Shown piece after piece: positions 44,590-57,100 of a DNA stretch of 64,000 nt (the stretch's first letter is position 1; each line of letters begins with the position of its first letter). The DNA comes from Diphasiastrum complanatum. Lineage: Eukaryota > Streptophyta > Lycopodiopsida > Lycopodiales > Lycopodiaceae. Made by a program: the position numbers and the translations under genes. The notes beneath the pieces were generated by a model. It did not search any database. It had not been told where the DNA came from and saw nothing but the letters and a program-made list of their open reading frames with translations. The DNA lies in assembly GCA_029204225.1 (NCBI GenBank), contig CM055097.1, forward strand, positions 2,031,414-2,095,413, in the 5' to 3' direction.

Positions 44590-47500
44590 TTGGTACACTC
44601 TATTCATGATGATGAGCTTTTTACCCTACTATAACACAATTTAGAAGCTATAGAACGACATTTTAAAATTATTAGAGTATAAAGATGCTCGAAGCAAATG
44701 CCTACTTTTTATTGCAAGCTTTCCTCCAACATTTTGCAAAATGACTAGCCTGAGTGCATTAATTGCACTTAGATATGTCTTTGCATCTGTTTGTGGTGAA
44801 GGTTATTTCATGCTTCACAATAAAATCTGCTTTATGTATGCAAGGTGCCTCTCTGAGATGTTCTTTCTATAGCTTTTCTTGAAAAGTCATTGCTTTCATG
44901 CTTTTGACGATAGGATTTCTTTCCATAAGTATAGATTCTTTCTTAAACATCAATATTTTCTATTGTGGTGCACTTTAGAACCACTTATGTAGCAACCTCC
45001 TTTCACCTAATATGTGGGGTTAGCATTCCCAAGGGATAGAGCCTTCCCTCGATGTAGTTAGCTAATCTTGACAATTATCCTACCTCCTAACTAACCACCA
45101 CCTATCTAACTACCACTGCGATCAACATCAAGGGATGCCTCTTGTGCCTTCCCCTCTCTGGCTTCTCTTGGAAATAACAAGAAAATAGCAAATGCAAATA
45201 ACTATTCGCCTCATCTTGTTTGAGCATGCAAAATGGGTACAAGAGGTGCATTTTTATTCTTCAGAAAAGGCCTAATCTCTTCTTTTTGATTGGCTACTTC
45301 AAAGTGGCAAGAATTCTAATCCAAGCCCGTCACTAAGAATCTAATGGTTCTAGTTTAGTCAAATGGGTTCTCTCATGGACCATGGTAGAATGACTTACAT
45401 CCTGGCATAGAGTGGGCCCATAATTTATGTTGGAGAGTGTTATGCAACAATGAAAGCAAGACATTCCAAGAAAACAAGAAATCTAGTCAAAAATATGGTA
45501 TTCATAAAATGGGACTGATGATACATCAAGAATGCGATTGTTGCACAGTAGAATTGTAAAACCATTATATCTAAGGTGCAAGAAAGCTAACCTTGGCATG
45601 AAACGAAAAGAACAATTGCTAGTTTTTTTTTTTATATACAACGGGCAACCTACATGAACCCCTTCTATGATTGAACCAGATGTCTAATTGTGCCAAGAGA
45701 GGCCAATCTTGGACTGCCACCTTAGCTATCTAACTAGGCTGCTTCACGTGGATTCATAATTCAGGTGTGTTCTTTGATGTTTTATTTACTCTATATACAA
45801 AGGACTCAATGAGATGATGTATAAGGTGCTTCATACTCGAGGGCTAACAAAGATTGAGAATATAGATCAAATTTTCAATGCCAAATACTGAAGTACTAAA
45901 TCTTGCTAGCTATAAAAACTGAAAATAAAGGCTTTGAAGCTAGTTGGGACAATATCCAAGATGCATTGTGGATGTGTTGCAATCTCCAAAAGCAAGTACG
46001 TTGTCATATAGGATAAAATATAAAGACATGTAAACTCCAAGGTACGTAACACAATGTGGAAGAGGAATTAGTAATTGGGATGGATTACAATGGGGAATCA
46101 AAAGCTTAAATATGCAAGGGGTACACAAATCTTGGAGTTAATTAGTCTATTTTTATTTATGAATTTAGTAGAAAAACATTGTTGTATTGTTTGAGAAAAA
46201 AGCTCAAAAAATTAGTTACAATGATGGAGAGCCAAATCGAATACAAAGCTAGGAGGGTATGATCAAATTACAAAGCAGAATGAATAAGAGCCTATTCAAG
46301 CATTTCTACGAAGGAAAAAAAAATCCGACAACAATTCACAGTGTCTCGTACACTTCAACAGAATGAGCTAAAAATTTCACATTGCAAGAACAAAAAGAAA
46401 CAAACTATGTGAAGTAACTTATTCATGCCACGCATATATGACGTCATATCGTGGCTGTAACGAACTTCGGCGCAGCTGAACTGTTAAGTGTTCAAATAAC
46501 TGGAAACTCTCTCTCGCTTCACCCTCTTTGATTCATGAAAACTTTCTTATGATTGATCTACTTCGGATACCTTACTAATTTTGTCAGATAATTAAGATGA
46601 ATTTTAGGTAGCCCTTTTATTAGAATGTTCGCTATCATTTCACTGGTGGAGCAATACAGCAAATGCAGTTTTCCGTCTTGAATCATGTCTTCACAGTATG
46701 ATATCGGTTGCTACATGCGTTTGCTCCTCTTATAGAATCCAGAGTTTTTGCTGAAGAAGAACCACCCTTGGATGTCGGTGAAAAAAGTCGATTCCTCCTT
46801 GTATTACCCCTATCACTGTCGAGTTCAAATCTTGGAGGTTGCTTCGTATGTCTTCGTCCAAGTTTATGTAGAAAGGTTTTCACTTCCATTTGCTCCACTT
46901 TCATAATATGAATAACAGCCCAATTAATCGAGAATGTGAATGAGGTCATCAGGCATCTTCATTATTGCGGTTTATGTTACTCCCTCTATTTGGCTGTATG
47001 CCTTTGCCCCATTGCTTTACCCCTTGAGTTTGTTGGCCCTATATTGCTGTGAGTTCAAATCTTGGATGTGTATGTCTTTGTCCAACTTTTTATGTAGAAA
47101 GGTTGGTTTCACTTCCATTTGCTCCACTTTCATGTTATGAATAGTTGGTCATGTCATCAATAATGCAAACGAGGCCATCTTCATTATTGGGATGTATGTC
47201 TTAGGGTAGTCCACTCCCTCAATCAGTTATATCCCTTTGCCCCTTGCTTTACACATGTAGTTATATATATCCCTTTGCCCCTTGCTTTACACATGTCAAT
47301 TGTCCCATTTGGTTTGTATTAAACGTGAAAGACCCGTTTGCTCATGATTGTTGTTCTATCAAATGGTAGTGTGCCGATTCCTATGCATCATTCCTCTCAA
47401 TTGAGTATATCTATTTTTACTCAATTCTCATTCTTAACTCTCTTGTGCCTTTGCCTCGATTGAACTAGTTTACCACTTTGATCTTGTCATTTATCATGAA

Positions 47501-47600
47501 ACTCAATTTGTTTTATCTCTCAAGGACCTACTTATCGTATGGTTCCAAGTTTCATGCCATAATCATCCAAAAGAATCTTTCTTCATTGTAAATCTCCTCT
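44590..47600. other. Non-coding AT-rich DNA with local repeats
   Basis: No gene was recognised. Direct repeats of gagttcaaatcttgga...atgtagaaaggtt...cacttccatttgctccactttcat lie at about 46818-46905 and 47049-47133. A 35-40 bp tandem pair (ccctttgccccttgctttacacatgt) sits at about 47230-47298. Confidence 0.5.
45641..45798 (+). repeat. Dispersed repeat, copy 2 (~158 bp)
   Basis: Homologous to 43141-43300, same orientation, about 2.5 kb away. Confidence 0.75.
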
Positions 47601-47659
47601 TTGTCAATTTTTTCATTTATGTCATCACGGTTTCCATTGTTGGCAAACACTCCATCTAT

Positions 47660-49137
47660 TGTTACGCTTTTTGGGTTTTGTGCCTTGCTATACAAAAGTT
47701 TCACTTTCAGCAAATATGACATCTATGGTTGGTATGATTTTGAGTCTGGGTAGGTCACGTATCCATATTCCTTGAAGGGATATACCGCAAACATGCCAGG
47801 GAATTCCATTGCATCTTGCTTCTTTTTTGTCCCATCAAGCATGTGCTTTGCACCGAAAATTTCTCACGGCAACCTATGTTCGAACTATCTCTGGTGTCTA
47901 GTCACCTAGAATTCGACAATATGCTCTATTCAAGATGTACATTGATATTGACTACCTCACCCCACGTAAATTTTACCAAGTTATTGTCATAGAGCATGCA
48001 TGTTCCCACGTTGAGTGTGGGTGATTTTTCGTAATCATTGGTCGTAAGGAAAATTCATAACCACAGGCCAAAGATCTTGCTTATGGATAACAGATTCTTG
48101 GTGATATTGGAATGTTAAAATACTGAAAGTTCCGTGCATTGGGAGCTTCAAAGTACCTCTTTTAACAATGGCATGGCTAGTGTCATCTCCGATATACACC
48201 CTCAGTCTCAGTCCAGGGCTTTCTAGAAGCTAGCGAACCAGTCACGGTGAAAAGTTGTGGGTTGAGTTGCCCCAAAATTGACGTAACAATCCTGTAACGG
48301 CTTAGGCTGGACAACCAAAGTAGCTACCAACAGATGCTCTATTTTAGCAAAAGCAATGGTATTGGCTTGTCCTTCTTCATGCCATAAGCCCTTTCACAAC
48401 GAACTTTTTTCTCCATATATCCAATTCTTGCTGCAGAAATGGCAAGCACTCGGAAAGCGACCTGGGTTCTGATATGGTGTGCGAGACATTGGTTGTCTTG
48501 CTTGGTTTCTGTCTTTTCATCTGATTTGGTTGCCATCACATTTGCTTGTAACAAAGTCAACGCATTGCCTTGTGCATGTCCCTCAGCCTTTTGCCGCATC
48601 CCTTTTTGAAGCGATTGGCTTAGCATGCTCTCAAGGGGTGAGTTTATGGAGATGACTGCTTAACGAGACATGGAGGATCTTGTAGGATGGGGCAAGCTGG
48701 TGAGAAGAGCTCGCGAGATCAGGTCATGCTTGAAGAGAGGAGCCCCCATGGAATCCAGCTGGTCTACCGTTGGTATGAAGCAGGCCCACATGTTAACTCA
48801 CATTGGTTCCTTCGCTCATCTTGTAGTGAAATTTTTTTGACGTGGGAAGTTCTATAGGCCAGAATATTAATTTCATACATAGACACAAGTTGACCCCATG
48901 CTTTCTTGGCATGAGCTACTTGCGAATCCTTGAGGTGTCTGAGTATCGTTGCCAGAGCTCTACCATTCTGCTTCCCGAATTGTTTGATTTTTCAGCCATT
49001 TCCATCAGTCTGGGCTACAACATTCTTTAGAGGAGCTAAGCAAGGGAAAGCTTGCCTCTATCTTCTGCTGTGTTGGTGCCAGAAAGATCCTATCACAAAG
49101 ACTTACGCTAGAGTCTTTGTGCCAAGCTCTGATACCA
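47660..49137 (-). pseudogene. Ty1-copia element D: heavily decayed gag, protease and post-integrase remnants
   Basis: The minus strand reads, from right to left, a copia gag piece (RALATILRHLKDSQVAHAKK, AWGQLVSMYE; about 49000-48850). A worn zinc knuckle follows (CHFCSKNWIYGEK, about 48440). Protease residues follow, recognisable as a copia D-S-G region with the D-S replaced (VNFGATQPTTFHRDWFASF, about 48270). A post-integrase segment ends with PTIDVIFAES (about 47700). Frames are broken throughout and the integrase core, RT and RNase H are missing. Confidence 0.65.
49126..49137 (-). other. Copia D primer binding site
   Basis: The minus strand reads TGGTATCAGAGC, the initiator-Met site, upstream of the gag remnant. 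It fixes the element's orientation. Confidence 0.8.
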
Positions 49138-49394
49138 TTTACTAATAGTTAAAGGATACACAGACAAACCATGAACAAATATCTGGAGACTAGAGACAAG
49201 CTAATATAAACAAAGAGAGAGAGAGATTTCCAAGAAGACGCTCAATGGGTGCAAGGCATACTAGTGTTATAGCACTAGTAGACAGCTGCATGCCAAAAGA
49301 GATGAACTCTTCGCTGATCTGCTGCGTCAACAGACTAACAGTTTTTACTGGTTGTTAGTTACAGGTTGCTGGCCATGTGACCGGGTCATCTAAC
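49138..49394 (-). repeat. Probable 5' LTR of copia D (~257 bp)
   Basis: On the minus strand it would start TGTTAGATGACCC (plus end catctaaca at 49394) and end at the PBS with ATTAGTAAA. The 3' end is not CA, so it is either mutated or non-canonical. No partner LTR was found. Confidence 0.5.
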
Positions 49395-49943
49395 ACACGA
49401 CGATTTCGTTGTTCCTTGATATCTCGCCTTTCCCAAAAGAAGAGCTACCAAAACTTATAGTTTCACAGAAAAAATTGTCGTAACCAAAAAAATCAGAATA
49501 GCGTCTGATATGCAGTTCTTTACAAAAAGGCGACTGTCTATATAGTGAGTTTGCTGTTGGCATTGCTGATAATGTCCTATGCAAAAGAGTGAAGATGTGT
49601 ACATTTTTAAAGTGTTATGTATTAAGCAAGCTGACAGCAACTACGTAGAAGATCCTCTGACTGTAGGTAACTAAAAAAACGTCTGTACAACACTTGCAGT
49701 TCAGTGATCGTCCTTTCCCCCTTCACTGGCTTGAACCTGGTCACAATTTTGCTTAAGGAAATGCATGTATCTGACCTAAATATAACATTGATAGAAGCTA
49801 CTAATTATCAAGACATTTTTTTTTGTCTTGGATATGTTTATGAAAATGCAAGCATAGTGACGAGCAGCTATGTGTTACTCGAGGCCATAGCTAGGACAGA
49901 AAAATATTGGAGAATTCTCCATCCAACTCTCTTCGCCTGTACT

Positions 49944-52901
49944 TCAATTACCTGTCTCATTAGCTGCTGGTTTGTGCTGACTAATTGAACCACCAATCTC
50001 ATGTTTGCATAATGGACAAAGGGCACTAATGTTCAACCACTTATCAACACAGGCAACATGGAAGTGATGGGTACAAGGAAGCTCTCTGAGATCCACTCCG
50101 TCTGTATAATTTCCCAGACAGATGCAACAAAGCTGCGTGGCAACAAACAAAAGTTCAGTACAAAAAAGTAGCTCTTAAGAAGGAAGTCGTACTCACTGTA
50201 GGGGTTATTCATGCTTTTCACAAAATCCTGTCAAGGAAAAACAAGACACTTACTGCGTCATCTGCTGAGATTGCTCTTTCCTTCTCAGTGCCAGCTGCAA
50301 CATACCCACCTTCCGTAAAGTATTCACCATCAGACTCTTCATCTTCTTTCAAACGCTTAAGCTTCTTTGATTCTTTGGCCTTGAACTTGAAAGTTGGTAA
50401 GGATGCAATAATTTCAGGAGAAGCTCCTCTTCCGTGTGGGTGTTCTTCCCTAAACCCTAATAAGGCAATTATGCAAGGTAGACAGCAGCATATGGTTGCA
50501 CAAAGTATGAATGGCATTGCGTAACCAATGCAGCTGAATGTAAGGAAAACAATACATAACCTGTATTTTTCAAAAGAGACCATATCAGCAAAGCACGACA
50601 ACACTGAAGTAATCACTTTGGCAATCTGAAAATGGCGAAAAACTAGAAGCATTGACTAACAATGCTTAGGAACAATTATATTAGATGATTGCCTTTTGCA
50701 TTGTAGTACGTAAGTTCACTGGAAATTTACATACCTATATCAGAGAAGCTTGCTTACCTGTATAAAATTGGAGCTTCACCGGATGAAGAATGCCCACCAA
50801 AAACCCAGACATTCCCCACAACAAACCATACAGCGAAGTAACAATCCAATGCAATCTTGAAGTTCTCCACAAGTCGTTCAACCCTGCATCAACCATTTGA
50901 AAGAGCAGTAGTGAAGCATCTCCGCTAGAAGGCTTTTTGAGCAATTACAAACCTAAGCAACAAAAGAGGAATCCAACAACTCTATTTTTTTCGACATTGA
51001 TACAAAGCTTTGACCAGTTAAATTTCAACATGGTCACTAATTGGATGCAAAGCTTTGACCAGCTAAATTTCAGGAAGTCATATCTGAACTGAGTTCTTTA
51101 TGTTTAAACTTGTTTGGCATTAGAAAAGGCCCGGCTTAGGCAAATTAACTTGGAATTGAGCATAAATAGCACATGTCAAAGTTGAAATCATTGGATACAA
51201 CTTCAATACTATTGAGCACGAGGTAGGTTTACAAACTAATGCATACCCCATCAACAGAAGGATATTGTCTAAAAGTATCAATTGGCAAAAAGAAACAACA
51301 CACTTCACCTAAAAATTGTCCTAATATTGAACGGTAGGGAGCTTTGATGGAGGTTTATTAAAATCGTATCTATCTAGATTAGATCTGCAAACCAGCATGT
51401 TAGAGAGTCATTAGATAAGTAATCGGATACTGCCAATTTAAGGAACAGCATACTCCTTTCTGCTTGTGTTCAGTCCATTTTCTGCACTGTATTTAAAGTT
51501 TGACAGCTGCAATGGGCAGACTTGAAAATGTTTCATTTATAAAGAGATGCTAACATTAAACATGTTGGGACTGTCTGAGACTTACACCTTACAAAACATA
51601 ATGACCATATAACAAGCCCCGCCTGAAAGTAGTTCAAAAGTACGATAGTGTGGTTGAATGCGAACAAATTGTCAGATGGAAGAGCAGACATGCATAAAAT
51701 CACCAAATGCAGCAGAATAAGAATCATTGTGATTTCACTCCCTAGTGACGAGCTTTTTGGATAATGTGATAAAGAAACCCCAGGGAATGTCAGATGGAAG
51801 AGCAGATATGCATAAAATCAACAAGTGCAGCAGAATAAGAACCATTGTAATTTCACTCCCTAGTGAAGAGCTTTTTGGATAATGTGAACAAGAAACCCCA
51901 GGGAATAACTATAAAGAAGATTAAAATGCACGGATCTTGAGTGAAACTATGTATTCTCCCTTTCAACTACGTTCTCTGCAATCAACTTGTTAAATATCCT
52001 GCTCTGGATACATACGCGTTTCAGGAACAAAGATTCTAAGGAATGAGACCTTTCAACAAGATAACATGAACGGCAACGAAGGCAGCCACTGATTTTTACA
52101 AAAGAAAAAGGCATTCAGTGTCAAAGTTAAAGAAAGTTAATTACCACCAAACACATGTAAAGGGAACGCATATTGTTCGAGTTACCCTTGAAAGTAGCAA
52201 AGAATGTACCTGGAATTATCTCTGCTTGACACTCGACCTTCCAAGCTCCTCGTTCTTGAAGAGTTGTCATGATCTTCATCGCGTGAAACTGGATGTGGTA
52301 AAGCAAGGTAAGATGATCGACGATTTAAACCGTTGGAGTCGTGGAACTGGGACGCTGGTTGGGCTGCAGCATCAAGTTCAAAGCCACGAGCATATCGAAG
52401 AGTATAACGCCAATATAGCAGAGGAAGCGTAGCAAGACAACCTGCTGCGTAACCGGCGACCCACACCGACAAAGGTGTCTGCGGCTTCTCATGTCTGGAG
52501 AGAGAGAGTACAATTATTGAGGCAAAAATCTGACTGATGGTGATGGTGAGTTCTATGGATATCCACAGGCCCGAGTTCAAAGGACTTGCTCTATAACGAG
52601 GACCAAAATCATCTCTAACCTGCCCCGCAAGTGAAGATGCGGACGATATGGTGGTTGGTGTAGTCGTTACAATATCTGTTGGTTGGCGTCTGGAAAGAGA
52701 TTCAGCAGAAATTGAATCAGTCTGAGGTGCATTGAAGTCGAGAGTTTCGCTTTGAGAGGACGGAATCGACGAAGGAGATTCATGCACGATATTCACGATA
52801 TGGAATTGCGGTGTGGAAGATATATTATCCATCAGTAAAGGGTAAGCGTCAGAGCACTGGGCTTCAAAGCCCAGGTCCTTGAATTGCTGCGTGTAAGACA
52901 T
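49944..52901 (-). CDS. Membrane RING-H2 E3 ubiquitin ligase (At1g12760/At4g11680-like)
   Basis: Four coding exons on the minus strand: 52901-52210, 50883-50758, 50560-50254 and 50132-49944. All introns are GT-AG, and the joins restore one 437-residue frame. The N-terminus is Ser/Thr-rich and carries part of a 26-residue duplication. Membrane segments lie at about 111-134, 145-164, 241-260 and 274-309 (the last with CCCLPCI). An acidic Lys-rich loop follows, with a conserved [11 protein letters not shown] lead. The RING-H2 domain is at 377-417: C377, C380, C395, H397, H400, C403, C414, C417. Such proteins sit in endomembranes and pass ubiquitin from an E2 to substrates; the substrate here is unknown. 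The first ATG is 52901; the open frame upstream reaches only a TTG. All key residues are present, so it looks functional. Confidence 0.92.
51671..51906. repeat. 118-bp tandem duplication in RING gene intron 1
   Basis: gtcagatggaagagcaga starts at 51671 and again at 51789. Both copies run to ccccagggaat with a few changes. It lies inside the first coding intron (52209-50884). Confidence 0.85.
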
Positions 52902-52958
52902 ATTATCCACCAGTAAAGGGTAAGCCTCAGAGCGCTGAGCAGCAAAATCCAGATTCTT
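52803..52958 (-). repeat. 78-bp tandem duplication at the RING gene start codon
   Basis: Two in-register 78-nt copies (52881-52958 and 52803-52880) encode related peptides (NLDFAAQRSEAYPLLVDN and [18 protein letters not shown]). The start ATG at 52901 exists only in the upstream copy (AATATG, against AATATA in the other). A likely 3' splice site (tttcaaactttgtgcag) ends near 52970, so the upstream copy is partly leader. Confidence 0.8.
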
Positions 52959-52979
52959 GAAGGTCTGCACTCTGCACAA

Positions 52980-55900
52980 AGTTTGAAATAGCTAGGTCCA
53001 GCTTTCTTTCTTCCAAACGCAATATGTTTTACATCGAAGAGAAGATCTAAAGGGCCTTGTGATTTTCAACCAAACATTCAGGATTTGGACAGAGATAATA
53101 TGACAATACTCATGCTTGATGTACATGATGGACGGATAAAGAAAGAAAGTTCATCCTCTTAACAGCTTTTATTCTGGAATCCCCGAGATAGACAAACTTT
53201 CAAACAGTTCTACTGTTCTACTAGGGAGAGGTGAGAAGAAAGCGAAACGCCGCACGATCAATCTCGTACCATGACTCACTGGTACTATATCGCATTTATT
53301 TGACGATTCTTTGTACAGCCTTTTTTTATTCTGGTTTATGAAGTTTCGGGGGATGAACTTTCTTTATGTTCTCCTAGAAAATGATTAAAGGACTAACTAT
53401 GAATTGTATTTGTACCATTATACTGGAAACAACTTTCTTGGATAGAAAGGACAGAGATGCCAGTACATTTTTAATCACTTATCTAGAGAAGTCATCCCTT
53501 TTGAAAAGGAAACCGTGTCTGTTGTGAATCTATTGAGTTTGCATGGGATCCCGAGTTTGAAAACGCTATGCCAACATGGAAAACCATAAAATTCATGATC
53601 GACCTTCTAACTTTTAACCTTCCGCTAGATAATTGACCGATTGAGCTCGTGTAGGCATCAAAAATTTGTTCTCCAGGACAAGTTATCGGCAAAATCGCAT
53701 CCAAATATGCTGGTCTGGTTGTTCTCCTTCAGCAACTCGTTTCGAGTTAATCAGCTTCTGTTAAAAAACCAAAAGTCAGAATTACTGGAAGACGTAGGGC
53801 TATTAGCAGAATGACAGCCAGCATATTAGCAGTTTAATTAAACATAACAGCAGCCTTAAAAAGCAGCGATGACCTACATGGAACCTAAGATAAGCACGAA
53901 AACTTCGCCTAATAATAAATAAAAACGTAAAAGGAAGCGAATTGCTTGAAGAATAGCATACGGAAGCGAGTCGCTTGGAGCCTTGGACTCCTTGGAGAAT
54001 GGCATGGGAATTAAAGAATAAAAATGCACAAGTAGAACAAGTACTTAGTACAACGTGATCCTGCTTTGTTCCATGGCCATAAAGACCAGGCACTCATCCG
54101 TCTCATCGCTGGCTTATCTTATTTGCGGTAAAGCTAACATAGTAAAGCAAATTTCAACATCTGCTGAGCTACATCACGAAGCAGATTTCAATATCTCCAG
54201 AGCAGCGGAGGAACGGGAACAAGATCCTTACGCATAATCGAACAGCTCACTACCCTTAATTCAATCATTATAAAAACCAACTCACCTACTTTCTTTAACA
54301 AATAAAATCCACAGTTCATAAAGCAGATCCACGGGCCGACATTACACCTGACAATACCGTGGTGAGACCAGTACATTTGTTAACAGAAAGCCCTTTCATT
54401 AATTTCCCACAATAGGCATAGGCTCTTCCTACAAGCCGCACATCTTTAAAGTTTACACAGCATCCGGAGTGGAATTCAAAAGAAAATGGGCGTGATGCCT
54501 AGCTTCCTAGATCGCAGAGGTGGGGGTTACTGGGTAGGATTTGTAGCTGGAGCCTGCCAGTATCTACCCGTCCGGATCACTGAAAAGGAAAGGCAGAAAG
54601 GAAGTGATAAACAAATGCAAAGGAATAACAAGAATGAAGATCCTGGCGATCGTGAAGATCCGCACCAGCAGACAGCAGAGAAAGTCCACGACACCCACAG
54701 GCAGAAGAAACGAAAGCAGGGAGGGAGGAAAGGATTCGACAAACTTGTCCAACTAGGCTCTCCACCGTTGGATCCTCCCATAAAAACGTTCAGATCTCAC
54801 CACGTTCCCACGGTGAATCGTTCAATCACACCCACGTGGCCGGAATCCAAGTGAAGTGATGGAGCGAGTCCTGTAAAAAGAATAGTAGTAGTAGAGTGCT
54901 CTGGGAATGGGCGCACCGAGCACTCTCTTCTTATTGGAGTTTGAGAGACTTTTTGGCCCATCAAATACGGCCCCAATCACAATTGCTTTTGCAATGTCTC
55001 TATATTCTATTTTTTCATTAGAGCAACTCAAACATAAAATATGCTTTTTCTTTGCAACATAGTAAATGCCAAATCCTTAAGACAAAATGTTCTCTGCATC
55101 CACTCAGAGTTTAACACCTTGACACCCATTCACAAGAGCACAATCTTTGACAAAAATGCCTATATATGCGTAAGGATTGCTAGATCGACACCTACGACCT
55201 AGACCTTCCAACTTGGTCTTAATCACTAGGATCGCCTTGCCATGCAAACACCTCACCCGTTTAGAGTGATGTCAAGAACGGGCCAAGGGTGAAGCTCTTT
55301 CCATGATACCACTTCACTCCCTCAGCCTCTTCTTGGGTGAGGGGGGTTTGCAACATAATTTTTGAAATAGCTCTTGGAGAGCTCAAGCTGGAATGCAACC
55401 CATGCTCTCTCTTTCATGTGCTACTTCCTATTCACCACCATGCCAAAATGAAAAAGCACAACTTGCCCACCACCATGATCCTGGTGTAACTTGGTGGTAG
55501 GTCACCTTGTATCTTGTTGCAAGGCAACGCCCATTGCACCAAACCCCCTCACCTATTTTCTCTAGTGATGTCATAAACTAGTGCGGAAGGTTGCATGGAA
55601 AGTTCCTCTAAATAAAAACCTTGAAACAATATGCATCTTGGTTTATTTGATGAATGCATCTTGGTTTACCTTGAAGCAATATGACGCAACATCCAATGTT
55701 ATGATTCTCTAACTTTACATACCATTATGGAGGAAAAAACACTTTTTTAACTTTACGTATTACTATGTAAGAAAGGAACACTTGCATTCGGCATAACACA
55801 AAGGAAAGCCCAAGGCCTTGCTCTTTCCTTTGAGGTAAAGCCTTGCCCTTGGCGGGACCATTGGCCCTTTCCCCACCTAAGTCTATGACAAAGCTATTAC

Positions 55901-56215
55901 ATTGAGCCAACATATAATGATTGACAGGAAGGTCGACTTGTCGAGACGACTGCCTCGACCCTATCGACTTTCGACAGCAACACGCTCGATTCCAAATAGT
56001 CGAAGCCTTCTCACGCCCACTTCCTGTACTGTGCAACTACGTGGACAATGACAGCAACAGCCACGATCTACTTCAGACGACACCACGGCTCCACGCCACC
56101 TTCTTGTACATACATCTGCACTAATGTAAAATTGTATATTGATGATGATCATTATAATTAACAAGACAGACACTGTAGATGCTTTCATGCATCGGTTCTT
56201 TCTTTCAGATTGACT
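52980..56215. other. Intergenic DNA upstream of the RING gene
   Basis: Apart from the possible leader exon at 54480-54845 there is no recognisable gene. Frames at 53803-54093 and 55725-56188 lack domains and have unlikely composition. Confidence 0.4.
54480..54845 (-). promoter_or_regulatory. Possible 5' untranslated exon and G-box of the RING gene
   Basis: The minus strand of this segment is pyrimidine-rich and of higher GC, like a plant 5' leader. CACGTG (G-box core) occurs at 54833-54838. With the splice-acceptor-like sequence near 52970 this suggests a non-coding first exon here and a leader intron of about 1.5 kb. Frames on either strand across it show no domain. Confidence 0.3.
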
Positions 56216-56556
56216 GTTAGAATATGCTCATAGCTTTTATAGAGCGAAATTAGCTTAGTGAGCACGAGGTTCGCCCACAATTGTCTTGTTGAGCTCTCAA
56301 CATTCATCTAACTTGTACTTTCACATACATTTATTTGAGTCAACTATTGTCTTGCTATTGCGTTCAGATCTTGTCAGTGTTATATGCTTCGCTATTTTGT
56401 TTCATGTCTGGCTTTCAAATTGTTTTGTTTGACTGTCTGCTCTTCCGTTTCTGCAAAGCACAAACAGATCTTTGTGTTCGCCTACATAATCAATTCCAAT
56501 CAATGTAGTGCATGATGGCGAGGGAACACATCTTTTCCCCGACGTGGTATAAGAAC
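56216..56556 (+). repeat. Possible LTR end and primer site of copia E
   Basis: A TGTTAGAATATGC start lies near 56216. TGGTATAAGAAC at 56545-56556 differs by one base from a common copia primer site (TGGTATCAGAAC). The LTR would not end in CA, so the boundary is uncertain. Confidence 0.35.
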
Positions 56557-56740
56557 ATATCTGATTCTTTTTTTATCAGAAGCAGTTTTATGTCAAACTA
56601 TTTTTATAGCTTGATAAACTTCCCATAGAACCTAGTTCTATCACCTGATAGAATAATTGTTCTCTGCTTCTGTAAATGGCACTAGATTTTCTTTCTGAAG
56701 TCTCTGATAGTATTATTGTCACCTAGATTAACTTCCACAT

Positions 56741-56822
56741 GGATTCCCAAAGCAAAGTTGGTCCCATCATGGACAAGCTTGATGGATCCAACTACCATCT
56801 GTGGAAATTTAAGATAAAAAAC
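56741..56822 (+). pseudogene. Copia E gag N-terminal fragment
   Basis: From the ATG at 56741 the frame reads MDSQSKVGPIMDKLDGSNYH then LWKFKIKN, the conserved opening of copia gag proteins. Homology stops at about 56822, where TGTTGGATTCC begins, probably another insertion. Confidence 0.65.
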
Positions 56823-56992
56823 TGTGTTGGATTCCTATCCTCCCCATCCCTTATCTCATTGCTAATCTAGATCCATTCATTTGTTGTATGTGAATACTTG
56901 TACAGTCGCACACTCTGCAGAAATACACTTGTTTCCTAACAGTCTACAGAAATACAAAGGAATCTGTGACAGTGTTCTGTCGACTCAGCCGA

Positions 56993-57100
56993 CACCAACT
57001 AATCGTCCGTCATCGACTATTCAGTGGTCATCGACTATTCGGTGGACACCGACTAATCATCATACTCCGACTATTCGTTGGAGACCGACTATTCGTCGGA
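56993..57100 (+). repeat. 18-bp minisatellite, six units
   Basis: Units such as catcgactattcggtgga and gaccgactattcgtcgga follow each other at 56993, 57011, 57029, 57047, 57065 and 57083. The six-residue periodicity in the translated frame is a by-product. Confidence 0.9.

Noticed and set aside
52118-52432. Plus-strand 104-codon frame
   Set aside because: Antisense to the first coding exon and intron of the RING gene, without domain support.
52902-52979. TTG start extending the RING protein by 26 residues
   Set aside because: No ATG is present, and the segment follows a splice-acceptor-like sequence; the extension is better explained as duplicated leader.
54486-54854. Plus-strand 122-codon basic frame
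   Set aside because: Overlaps a leader-like region of the opposite strand; low-complexity Lys/Gln/Asp composition and no homology recognised.
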